64,000 bases of DNA from NCBI GenBank assembly GCA_018667355.1, contig JABIVC010000016.1, positions 62,001-126,000 on the forward strand, read 5' to 3'. The notes beneath the pieces were generated by a model, which did not search any database, was not told the origin of the DNA, and worked only from the letters and a program-made list of their open reading frames with translations. This document shows, piece by piece, positions 1-7,739 of this stretch; position 1 is the first letter of the stretch; each line of letters opens with the position of its first letter. The stretch comes from Gammaproteobacteria bacterium (GTDB lineage: Bacteria > Pseudomonadota > Gammaproteobacteria > GCA-002705445 > GCA-002716945). A program made the translations under genes and the position numbers.

Positions 1-1
1 C

Positions 2-139
2 ATTTTTCATTTATGCCGTGCTATAAAAAATTTACGATTAATGCTAGGCACCTGGGATACACCAGTGACGCTTTCATGGATTGTTGGGCTATTAACAGGA
101 ATTATGAGCATTTATGCCTTTAGCTTTCTTCTTAACTGA
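2..139 (+). CDS. C-terminal fragment of an unidentified membrane protein
   Basis: An open frame enters from the left edge and stops at a TGA at 137-139, giving the last 45 residues of a protein. It has a basic stretch (RAIKNLRL) followed by a hydrophobic segment (LSWIVGLLTGIMSIYAFSF) that looks like a final transmembrane helix ending two or three residues before the C-terminus. The rest of the gene lies outside the window, so I cannot assign a family. It runs in the same direction as the nor genes, but 237 gene-free bases separate them. It may not be co-transcribed with them. Confidence 0.45.
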   Translation: MFHLCRAIKNLRLMLGTWDTPVTLSWIVGLLTGIMSIYAFSFLLN

Positions 140-229
140 ATCTACATAGTCTTTTAAACTTTTATCTTTTTCATCTATTCTTTTTTCTTCTCTTTTTTTT
201 CATCTTTATTCTTATTCATAGTATTAATC

Positions 230-253
230 ATAACAATATCCATGGCTATTTTG
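230..253 (+). repeat. Imperfect 24-bp direct repeat, left copy
   Basis: The 24 bases at 230-253 match those at 6329-6352 in the same orientation except for CC versus TT in the middle. The right copy is coding sequence within the truncated TonB receptor and reads NNIYGYF; the left copy reads NNIHGYF and then meets a stop. The two copies bracket the nor, aldehyde dehydrogenase and ThDP-enzyme genes. Chance similarity in AT-rich DNA cannot be excluded. Confidence 0.4.
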
Positions 254-366
254 ATAATATTTGGGATTAGAAGACTACTCTAGCCACACACTTTTCTTTT
301 CAGATATATCATGAGCCGAGCTTTGCGAGGATCACATAATAAGGTTATCATTTTATAATAACATTT

Positions 367-372
367 AGGAGG
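367..372 (+). promoter_or_regulatory. Strong Shine-Dalgarno for the first nor-module gene
   Basis: A perfect AGGAGG lies four bases before the ATG at 377. Most genes in this window have weak or unclear ribosome binding sites. This site therefore fixes the start of the small membrane protein and suggests efficient translation. Confidence 0.75.
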
Positions 373-376
373 ATAT

Positions 377-631
377 ATGATAAATGTACGAGCATTGGCT
401 TTAACTACTGGAATTTTTGGGGCTTTAACCATGTTTTTTCTTGCATGGTGGTTAATATTAATTGGAGATACACAAGGGCCACAAATTATATTTGAAAGAA
501 TCTATCCAGGTTTTACTATTACTCCAATGGGTAGCCTCATAGGTGCGTTTTGGGGATTTATAGACTGGGGAATTGCTGGTGCTATTTTTGCCTGGATATA
601 TAATTGGCTTAACTGCTATTTTAAAAAATAA
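377..631 (+). CDS. Small two-helix membrane protein of the nor module
   Basis: This 84-residue protein has two hydrophobic segments, at about residues 7-29 and 50-76, around a short polar loop containing YPGF. The second segment carries the spaced-glycine pattern GSLIGAFWGFIDWGIAGAIFAW and ends with YNWL. From memory this resembles a family of roughly 80-residue inner-membrane proteins that pipelines often label 'bacteriophage holin', although nothing phage-like is nearby. Its position 110 bases before the next gene of a norCB cluster suggests a role beside the NO reductase or simply a shared transcript. The start is supported by the AGGAGG at 367. No enzymatic residues are visible, and its function is unknown. 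Confidence 0.75.
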   Translation: MINVRALALTTGIFGALTMFFLAWWLILIGDTQGPQIIFERIYPGFTITPMGSLIGAFWGFIDWGIAGAIFAWIYNWLNCYFKK

Positions 632-741
632 TTCTGTTTTATGGGGAATAATTGGCTTTATTGACACAAATCAATGCTTTGGAAAAAAATGATGCGCATA
701 TTATATTTAATAGGAAATTATCATTGAACGGAGTACATCTG

Positions 742-1056
742 ATGTCTTTAAATGAGATGATATTATCTAGTATATCAGCTGGATTTATTGTGATTTTTGC
801 CGCAGGCTATGCTGTCTTTTATGCATTAAGTAAAATAAAAGAAAATCAAGGATTTTTGTATCTTGGCCATATGTGTTTTGGTTGTTTGATAATTTCCACA
901 ATATTTTTAATCAATTTATTAAATCTCTCAGGAAGGTGGGAGGTCATTATGCTAGTAATGCTTCTCGGCTATTGGGCTATACCTAAAATGATTTGGTATC
1001 TGAGTGTTGAAGTTAACAATAAAATAATTGGTAAAGAGGAAAATAAAAATAAGTGA
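742..1056 (+). CDS. Three-helix membrane protein upstream of norC
   Basis: The frame is open from 652, but I place the start at the ATG at 742 (MSLNEMILSS) because GGAG at 730-733 precedes it at good spacing and the upstream residues look non-coding. The resulting 104-residue protein has three predicted membrane helices, at about residues 10-30, 42-63 and 67-85, and a basic, lysine-rich tail. Its stop codon overlaps the norC GTG start, so the two are translationally coupled. I do not recognise the family. By position it may be an assembly or accessory factor for the cytochrome c NO reductase, since norD and norQ are not seen here. Confidence 0.7.
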   Translation: MSLNEMILSSISAGFIVIFAAGYAVFYALSKIKENQGFLYLGHMCFGCLIISTIFLINLLNLSGRWEVIMLVMLLGYWAIPKMIWYLSVEVNNKIIGKEENKNK

Positions 1057-1652
1057 TAAAAAAAGACAAAATTGTTTGGTGGGCCTCAGAAAATTTTTGG
1101 AAAAAATCAGCTATATTTGTAACTGGGTCGATGATTTTAGTTCTAGTACTTCTAACTTTTGATACGATCAATAAAATAACAGCTGGTTCCAAAAGAGTTC
1201 CTGCATACACAGTCATCAATAATCAGATTGACTATAAATACAATAAAACAAGAAATATGTTTGAACCGGTAATTGGCTCTGAGTCTCCTCTATTTGGAAA
1301 TATGCTAACTGCAGAGGAAGCAGAAAATCTCATAAATCTTGGTAAGTTAACGATTCAGGCTAAAAACTGTATGAATTGTCATACGTTGCTAGGCAACGGT
1401 GCTTACTACGCTCCAGATTTAACTAAAGCTTGGTTAGATCCAGGTTGGGGTGCGAAATCTGTCAGAGAGACATTGATGCTAAATTTCCTAATGGACCCTG
1501 AAAACAATGCAAGGACGTTTGGAACGAATAGAAAAATGCCAAATCTAGGACTCACAGAAGCTGAAGCCAAATCAATCATTGCATATTTGAAATGGATGTC
1601 ATCAATTGACACCAATGGCTTTCCTACTAATTTCCAGACAATAAAACAATGA
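1053..1652 (+). CDS. norC: Nitric oxide reductase subunit C (membrane-anchored cytochrome c)
   Basis: NorC receives electrons from periplasmic cytochromes or quinol-linked donors and passes them to NorB for reduction of NO to N2O. The 199-residue protein has one N-terminal membrane anchor (about residues 19-39) and a periplasmic domain with a single c-type heme motif, CMNCH, at 106-110. The probable axial ligand is Met162 in the NRKMPNLG motif typical of NorC. The start is a GTG overlapping the upstream stop codon. The gene overlaps norB by 4 bases (ATGA). Heme attachment would need the Ccm system, parts of which are encoded at 39.5-41.5 kb. Confidence 0.95.
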   Translation: MIKKDKIVWWASENFWKKSAIFVTGSMILVLVLLTFDTINKITAGSKRVPAYTVINNQIDYKYNKTRNMFEPVIGSESPLFGNMLTAEEAENLINLGKLTIQAKNCMNCHTLLGNGAYYAPDLTKAWLDPGWGAKSVRETLMLNFLMDPENNARTFGTNRKMPNLGLTEAEAKSIIAYLKWMSSIDTNGFPTNFQTIKQ

Positions 1653-3088
1653 TTAACCTGCACGCTCTTAATACGATACATTTGAATTCGGGTCAAAAAA
1701 TCGCAATAAAATATTTTTCTATGGCTGTTGTAATATTTGTGGTTCAGATTGTTTTTGGTATATTAGCAGGCATACAATTTAACAATCCTGAATTTCTCTA
1801 CCAAATCATAGATTTTAATGTGAATCGTATGGTGCACATAAATGCCATGATTATTTGGTTATTATATGGTTTTATTGGGTCAGTTTATTGGTTGGTTGAA
1901 GACGAGGCTAAAACAGAATTGGTCGGTAAAAAACTAGCAAATTTTGGTTTTTGGGTCTTAACTATTGCTGTATTGATTGTAGTTCTTGTGTTCTTATTTA
2001 TTCAAAGCGGGGAAGGTAGTCAGGCTTCAATTTGGCTAATTAATGAAGGAAGAGAATACATTGAGGCTCCTAGATGGGCCGATATTGGAATTGTTTTTGT
2101 AATGTTGATTTTTTTCTATAACATATACGCTACTTTTATTAAAGGTAAATGGAGTGGGATATCTGGCGTCCTTGTTTTGGATTTAGCTGCACTTGCAGGT
2201 ATCTATACTGCTGGAATGTTTTATAGCAATAATATTTCAATGGATCAGTTCTGGTGGTGGTGGGTCATACATCTTTGGGTTGAGGCAACTTGGGAAGTCC
2301 TTGTTGGTTGTATTATGGCTTGGATGTTAATAAAGACAATTAATGCCGATCGGCGTATTGTAACTACTTGGTTATATATTGAGGTAACCCTAATGTTTGG
2401 ATCAGGGATTTTAGGTTTAGGACATCACTATTTTTGGATTGGAACACCAGAATATTGGTTGACCATTGGCGGTTTTTTTTCTGCTCTTGAACCAATTCCT
2501 TTAGTGGCTATGTTGGTTCATGCTATTTACGATTCAGGTGTTAAAAATTTTAAATCAAGCAATAATCCCGCGCTTGCATGGTTAATTGCGCATGCCTTTG
2601 GTAATTTTTTTGGTGCTGGAGTATGGGGGTTTTTTCAAACCTTACCTCAAATTAATCTCTACACACATGGAACACAGTGGACAGCATCTCATGGACATTT
2701 AGCTTTTTTTGGTGCTTATGCAACAATCAATATTGCAATGTTTTATATGGCAATCCAAGCCTGGAGAGGAAATATTCGCATGGATTCTAGCTTGATTGAT
2801 AATGGTTGGAAATGGAAAACATCATTAGCTCTACTAAATATTGGTGTTGTCGGAATGACTATTGCGATGTTAATCGCCGGCTATACACAAGCATTTATTG
2901 AACGGGCGGTTGAAGGCTCTACATGGAGTGGTTATTTTAAAGCACAATCTGACCCTAGCTTTCTGTCAGCAATGGATTGGAGAATGACTTTTGGTTGGAT
3001 AATGGCGCTTGGATTAATTATTCTTATTTGGGATTTGATCACCATTGGCTCTCACTCTGAGATGAAAAATAATAAGTCTAAACTATAG
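1649..3088 (+). CDS. norB: Nitric oxide reductase subunit B (cNOR catalytic subunit)
   Basis: NorB is the heme-copper-oxidase-superfamily subunit that reduces 2 NO to N2O at a heme b3/non-heme iron centre in the cytoplasmic membrane. The 479-residue length is normal and about 12 helices are visible. Metal ligands are intact: His63 and His350 for heme b, His348 for heme b3, and His208, His259, His260 with Glu212 for FeB (HLWVEATWE and GHHYFWIG). Glu281 in ALEPIP and Glu216 are also present. It therefore looks catalytically complete and of the cytochrome c-dependent type, consistent with the adjacent norC. The norD and norQ activation genes usually found in denitrifiers are not next to it. A role in NO detoxification is as plausible as respiration. 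Confidence 0.96.
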   Translation: MINLHALNTIHLNSGQKIAIKYFSMAVVIFVVQIVFGILAGIQFNNPEFLYQIIDFNVNRMVHINAMIIWLLYGFIGSVYWLVEDEAKTELVGKKLANFGFWVLTIAVLIVVLVFLFIQSGEGSQASIWLINEGREYIEAPRWADIGIVFVMLIFFYNIYATFIKGKWSGISGVLVLDLAALAGIYTAGMFYSNNISMDQFWWWWVIHLWVEATWEVLVGCIMAWMLIKTINADRRIVTTWLYIEVTLMFGSGILGLGHHYFWIGTPEYWLTIGGFFSALEPIPLVAMLVHAIYDSGVKNFKSSNNPALAWLIAHAFGNFFGAGVWGFFQTLPQINLYTHGTQWTASHGHLAFFGAYATINIAMFYMAIQAWRGNIRMDSSLIDNGWKWKTSLALLNIGVVGMTIAMLIAGYTQAFIERAVEGSTWSGYFKAQSDPSFLSAMDWRMTFGWIMALGLIILIWDLITIGSHSEMKNNKSKL

Positions 3089-3204
3089 AGAAATTTAATT
3101 AATCCTATAAATAATGATTCTTGTTTAAATTCAACAGTTTCAGCTAATCTTCATTTGATTAAAAGACCTACCTACACACACTCACTTCTATTATGGGAAG
3201 TATT
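3089..3204. other. Convergent intergenic gap between norB and the aldehyde dehydrogenase gene
   Basis: These 116 bases separate two convergent genes. I saw no clear intrinsic terminator hairpin or other structure here. Confidence 0.4.
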
Positions 3205-4647
3205 TTATTCATTAGTAGAAGTATCAATAATCAAGGTTTTTTTATAGACCATATCTGAGTAAGTATAGGGTATTCCTCCTATACCTTCTCCAGAATGTTT
3301 GATGCCTCCAAAGGGCATCCAATCGACTCTAAAAGCGGTCTGCTCATTTATTAAAACTGTTTTAGCTATTAATTTTTCATAACAATACATTGCTTTATTC
3401 AGATTATTGGTAAAAACAGAGGATTGAAAAGCAAACTTATTATGATTTGCCATCGAAATTGCTTCATCAATATCGTTGAAGCCAAAGATATTAATTACTG
3501 GACCAAAAATCTCTTTCTGTGATACTTCAGATTCTAAAGAAGGGTTCTTGAGAATCGTGCATTCATAGGTTGTGTTTGAAAGTTTATTTCCTCCGCAAAC
3601 TAAAACAGCTCCATCTTTAACTGCCATTTTAACCATTGCATGAACTCTATCAACTTCTGATGACCGTATAAGTGGACCTACATCAGTTTTTATATTAATT
3701 GGATCACCAATTCGTAGTTTAAGCACTTCTTTTTTAATTAAATCAGTGAATTCATCAATAATATTATTATGCACAATAACATTTTGAATTGATACGCAGA
3801 CCTGTCCTGCATGATAAAAGCCTCCCTTGACGACTGAGGAGATAATTTTTCTTAAATTAACATCTTCATCAATAATTACAGGAGCAACCCCTCCATGTTC
3901 GAGTGCACATTTTGCCCCTGGAGGTAGTTGTGATTTTAATTTCCACCCAACATCTGCACTTCCAATAAATGAAAAAAAGGATATGTTTTTATTTTTTACA
4001 AACATGCTATTAACTTCATGATTAGCAGTATTTATCATTTGGCAAAATTCAATTGGCAAATTAACTTCATATAAAAGTTTTATAAATTCATAGCAAGAAT
4101 AAGGAGTATCTATGGAAGGTTTAATAATTATTGGGCAACCAGATGCGATGGCAGGGCCAACTTGATGTACAATTAAATTGAGGGGGTGATTAAAAGCACA
4201 CAGTGCTAGAACTACTCCAGCGGGGAATTCTCTCTCTACAGCTATTTTATTCATCGAGGCAGCATTTAAATTCATTGGTATTTCAGAACCACGCCTAGAT
4301 TTAATTTCATCTCTGCATAATTCCAGGCCATTTATAGCTCTATTTACTTCAACCTTTGCATCTTTTAGAGGCTTTCCTCCTTCTTGGGCAATTAATAAAG
4401 CAAAAAAATCAGCTTTCTTTTTCAGTTTTTTTCTGGCGTCATCAAGAATCTTAATTCTAATATTTTTATTAAAATTATTACTTAAGTTTTCAAATGCATT
4501 TAGTGAAACCTTAACAACATCATCTACATTATTTTTTCTAATACATTCTACAGACCCTATTTGAGACCCATCCCATGGTGAAAACACTTTCTTGATTATA
4601 GGATTACTTATTTTCACAGGAGTAAGATTATTTATTTTAGGATACAT
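3205..4647 (-). CDS. NAD(P)-dependent aldehyde dehydrogenase family protein
   Basis: This 480-residue protein of the ALDH superfamily oxidises an aldehyde to the acid. Visible active-site residues are Asn153 (AFNHPLN), Lys176 of the cofactor site (IIKPS), the general base Glu250 (ALEHGG) and the nucleophile Cys284 (GQVCVS). The substrate cannot be read from the sequence. The gene starts one base after the stop of a ThDP-dependent acetolactate synthase-like gene, so the two form an operon. The ThDP enzyme may make or use a short hydroxy- or oxo-aldehyde or acyloin that this enzyme then handles. Glyceraldehyde, lactaldehyde or a succinic semialdehyde-like substrate are all possible. Confidence 0.92.
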   Translation of the reverse strand: MYPKINNLTPVKISNPIIKKVFSPWDGSQIGSVECIRKNNVDDVVKVSLNAFENLSNNFNKNIRIKILDDARKKLKKKADFFALLIAQEGGKPLKDAKVEVNRAINGLELCRDEIKSRRGSEIPMNLNAASMNKIAVEREFPAGVVLALCAFNHPLNLIVHQVGPAIASGCPIIIKPSIDTPYSCYEFIKLLYEVNLPIEFCQMINTANHEVNSMFVKNKNISFFSFIGSADVGWKLKSQLPPGAKCALEHGGVAPVIIDEDVNLRKIISSVVKGGFYHAGQVCVSIQNVIVHNNIIDEFTDLIKKEVLKLRIGDPINIKTDVGPLIRSSEVDRVHAMVKMAVKDGAVLVCGGNKLSNTTYECTILKNPSLESEVSQKEIFGPVINIFGFNDIDEAISMANHNKFAFQSSVFTNNLNKAMYCYEKLIAKTVLINEQTAFRVDWMPFGGIKHSGEGIGGIPYTYSDMVYKKTLIIDTSTNE

Positions 4648-4648
4648 A

Positions 4649-6298
4649 TTATTCTACTTCCAAATCATTTAGTTTTTGAGTAAGTTTTAAGTTTTCACTG
4701 TAATCAATTGGAATGATGAGCAAAGTTGGCCCTTTTAATTTTTTTATTTTTTTTAGTGTTAAAATTAGTTGAGAGCTTTCATCTTCAAATATATAATTCC
4801 AGCCAAAAGATTTAGCTAATAATTCCCAATCAGGATTAGTGAAATCTAAATCAGTATTCTCGCCAAATTGAATCTGCTGCTTCCATTTTATCAGACCATA
4901 AGACTTATCTTCCCATATGATTACAACAATATTTGTTTCAAGACGTTTCGCTGTTTCCATTTCTTGGAGGTTCATTAAAAATCCTGCATCACCAGCAATA
5001 GCATAAATTTTATTTCCAGTGTCTAATAAATCAGCAGCAATTGATGCTGGAAGAGCAAAACCCATTGAACAAAATCCATTTGGAATTATGCATGTATTTG
5101 GTTCATAACAATTAAAATTTCTAGCTACCCACATCTTGTGCGCACCTACATCTGAAATTAATATGTCATTTTTTTCTAAAGATTCCCTTAGGTCATATAA
5201 GAATTTTTGTGGTTTTATCAAACCGCTGCTTTTATCGGCACCATACTCGTTAATATCAGACATATTGTTCTTACGGATTTTTTCATAATACTTGTCATCA
5301 AATTTTTCTATACCATGATAATTTATATAACTATTTAGTCGCCACAAAGCATGTGCAATATCACCAACTATTTCAACTTCGGGCATATAGTACTCATCAA
5401 TCTCTGCAGGTTCAAAATCAATATGAATAATTTTTGCAGTGTTATCTTGATTCCATAGTTTAGGATGGTATTCGACCATATCAAAACCTAAGGTAATAAC
5501 TAAATCTGAGTGCATTACAGCATAATCACCATAGTCAGTTGCCCCAAGACCAATGGTTCCAATAAAGAACTCGGATTTATAGTCAACTGCCCCCTTACCC
5601 ATGAAAGTTGAAACAACAGGAATATTTGTTCTTTTACATAGTTTTCTCAATTGTTTAGAAGATCTTAGTCTAATTGCCCCGTTACCAGCGATTATAATTG
5701 GAGAACTTGATTTCTTAATAAGGTCAAATGCCTGTTTTACTATTTTATCACCAGGTACTGGCCGTCTAATTTTTTTTGGATTTAAAGATATCTGGTTAAC
5801 CTCCATTTTCGCAATATCTTCTGGAAGTTCTATATGAGCTGCGCCAGGCTTTTCATATGTAGCAAGCCTAACTGCTTTCCTAATAATTTCAGGTATTGTA
5901 TAAGGATTTTTTATTGAAGTTGTCCATTTTGTCACTGGTTTAAACATTTCACAAACATTCATAATTTGGTGTGATTCCTTATGAAGTCTGTGTGTTGAAC
6001 CTTGCCCTGTAATAACAAGAATGGGTGCATGGTCCATATTAGCATCAGCTACACCCGTGAGTAGATTACTTGCACCTGGACCAAGTGTACCTAAACAACA
6101 AGCCGGCTTACCTGATAATTTTCCATGAGCCTCAGCCATAAAAGCGGCGCTTTGTTCATGACGAGTTAAGATAAATTTAATTTTTTTTGAACGTTTTAAA
6201 GACAATAAAAAATCAGCATTCTCTTCACCTGGAACTCCAAAAATATATTCTATTCCTTCATGCTCTAAACACTTAATAAATAAATCAGATGCTTTCAT
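4649..6298 (-). CDS. ThDP-dependent enzyme, acetolactate synthase large-subunit-like
   Basis: The 549-residue protein has the three-domain layout of the acetohydroxyacid synthase/pyruvate oxidase family. It has an N-terminal Pyr domain with the catalytic glutamate Glu48 (TRHEQSAAF) and the GVPGEEN start, a central domain, and a C-terminal PP domain whose metal-binding motif begins AGDAGFLMN, with GDA in place of the usual GDG. No regulatory small subunit gene (ilvN/ilvH) is adjacent, which argues against the biosynthetic ilvBI enzyme. Catabolic acetolactate synthase or another pyruvate- or glyoxylate-ligating carboligase is more likely. It is the first gene of an operon with the aldehyde dehydrogenase (1-base gap). 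It abuts the truncated TonB receptor head to head. Confidence 0.88.
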   Translation of the reverse strand: MKASDLFIKCLEHEGIEYIFGVPGEENADFLLSLKRSKKIKFILTRHEQSAAFMAEAHGKLSGKPACCLGTLGPGASNLLTGVADANMDHAPILVITGQGSTHRLHKESHQIMNVCEMFKPVTKWTTSIKNPYTIPEIIRKAVRLATYEKPGAAHIELPEDIAKMEVNQISLNPKKIRRPVPGDKIVKQAFDLIKKSSSPIIIAGNGAIRLRSSKQLRKLCKRTNIPVVSTFMGKGAVDYKSEFFIGTIGLGATDYGDYAVMHSDLVITLGFDMVEYHPKLWNQDNTAKIIHIDFEPAEIDEYYMPEVEIVGDIAHALWRLNSYINYHGIEKFDDKYYEKIRKNNMSDINEYGADKSSGLIKPQKFLYDLRESLEKNDILISDVGAHKMWVARNFNCYEPNTCIIPNGFCSMGFALPASIAADLLDTGNKIYAIAGDAGFLMNLQEMETAKRLETNIVVIIWEDKSYGLIKWKQQIQFGENTDLDFTNPDWELLAKSFGWNYIFEDESSQLILTLKKIKKLKGPTLLIIPIDYSENLKLTQKLNDLEVE

Positions 6299-6300
6299 GA

Positions 6301-7590
6301 TATTGTTTCAAACCTCACTATTACAATTATAACAATATTTATGGCTATTTTGGACTATCTTTTGAAAATACTGATGGTATATATGGAATTCCATATCATG
6401 CTGAAGAAGAGGACGCCCATGAAGAGGAAGAGCATAGGTTGTTTACAAGGACTGAAACAGAAACCTATACTTTTAAGGGAAGTTTCAAATCAGTTCCATT
6501 TTTTAATTCTATTAATTATTCATATAGAAATTCAAACTCTTTTTTGAAAGAGCATGAAGAAGATGGGACGGCATCTTTGGATAGCAATAGCAATACATTT
6601 GTATTTAAATTTAATTTAGATGATGACTCATATGAGAAAAGATTACTCCTTCAGTATAATCATACTAAATCACCAATGACTGGAGCTTATCTTCCAACTT
6701 CTGAGGCATATGAAAGGTCTATTGCCTATTTCCTGAGAACAAAAAATAAACCTTATGAAATAGATTTTTCTACGAGGTATGATTCTAATTCTAGAGATAA
6801 CAATAATCAAAGATATGGAGATACATCTTTAAGTTTTGGTACAAGTTTTGCTAGCAAACTAGGAGAATCTTTCTATTATACTCTTAATTATACGCATGTA
6901 TCCAGAAGTCCGACCATAGCAGAATTATTTGCAAATGGTGTGCATGGTGCAACGTCAAGATTTGAGCGTGGAAATAATAAATTGAATAGAGAAGTTTCAA
7001 GAAATATCGAATTGAACATGCAATACAGTCTAAATGATATTGATATGAGTCTAAACTTATATAGAAATAGCATTAATGATTATATTTTTTTACAAGATGA
7101 AACAACGACTACAAGTGGTAAAACTGATGCATCTTGGAACCAGAATAATGCAGTAATGCAAGGATATGAAATATCATTGTCTAGCACATATTCGATAGGC
7201 GATGGCAATCTCTTGGTAACATTAAGTAGAGATGATATCTCAGGTATATTTGATGATAATACATATATACCCAGAATATCTCCTGCTAAAAATATATTAT
7301 CTTTAAAGTATGAAAATACTACAAATGATACATTTTATGCAGATATTGTCTATGCAGAATCTCAGGGTGATATGTCATCAATTGAGACAAAGACAAATTC
7401 GTATGTTGATCTTGATTTAGGTTACTCTAAGAAATTTATTTATAATTCAAATCAGGACGTAATTATAAATATTTATGGGAATAATCTATTAAATCAAGCA
7501 ATTAGAAACCATACATCACTGGTGAAAGATCATGTTCCAATGCCAAGTGCTAATTATGGAATTGATTTATCAATGATATATAAATTCTAA
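6301..7590 (+). pseudogene. TonB-dependent outer-membrane receptor, truncated at the 5' end
   Basis: The frame is open from the stop at 6298-6300 to 7590. It begins inside the beta-barrel: YGYFGLSFENTDGIYGIPYH followed by an acidic, histidine-containing loop (EEEDAHEEEEH). This pattern is typical of the first barrel strands of metal- or siderophore-type receptors. The rest is barrel, with alternating aromatic strands, a VSRSPTIAELFANG motif near 6900, and the terminal aromatic residue needed for BAM insertion (IYKF). The signal peptide, TonB box and plug domain (roughly 200-250 residues) are missing. They are replaced by the divergent ThDP-enzyme gene, whose start lies 2 bases upstream. The first ATG in frame is at 6439. 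The product cannot be exported or gated normally, so this is probably a pseudogene. Confidence 0.85.
6329..6352 (+). repeat. Imperfect 24-bp direct repeat, right copy
   Basis: This is the partner of the sequence at 230-253 (22 of 24 identical). It lies exactly where recognisable receptor coding sequence begins, so it may mark a recombination junction. Confidence 0.4.
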
Positions 7591-7648
7591 TAAAAATAAT
7601 ATTTAACTGAGTAATGTGATATTAATATCGTATACCAAAATAAGAATG

Positions 7649-7679
7649 AGCCATGAGTTTATCGACTCATGGCTTTATT
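7649..7679 (+). terminator. Intrinsic terminator after the receptor remnant
   Basis: A perfect 10-bp stem (AGCCATGAGT paired with ACTCATGGCT) encloses a six-base loop and is followed by a short T-rich tail (TTATT). It lies 58 bases after the receptor stop codon and would end rightward transcription before the next gene. The T-run is weak. Confidence 0.6.
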
Positions 7680-7739
7680 GCCAATATATGCTTATATATT
7701 AATAATAATATCTATAAAGAAAATTGATATAATATAATT

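Larger units (their letters stand above)
140..376. other. Intergenic region upstream of the nor module
   Basis: This is the longest gene-free stretch in the window. Bases 150-220 are strongly pyrimidine-rich on the + strand. Bases 230-253 nearly repeat the sequence at 6329-6352 (22 of 24 bases identical). I found no complete FNR/Dnr-type palindrome; only a TTGAT half-site-like sequence occurs near 251. The promoter of the nor genes should be here, but no -35/-10 pair is convincing. Confidence 0.5.

Noticed and set aside
105-212. Lysine/glutamate-rich open stretch of about 36 codons on the minus strand (KKREEKRIDEKDKSLKDYV)
   Set aside because: It looks protein-like, but has no start codon (ATG, GTG or TTG) before an upstream stop. 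It is probably a reflection of the pyrimidine-rich tract.
311-358. 15-codon ATG frame upstream of the nor module
   Set aside because: It is too short to judge, has no ribosome binding site and resembles no leader peptide I know.
6341-6547. 68-codon ATG frame at the start of the receptor remnant
   Set aside because: The correct frame is the one encoding YGYFGLSF and the acidic/His loop; the ATG frame is out of phase with the receptor.
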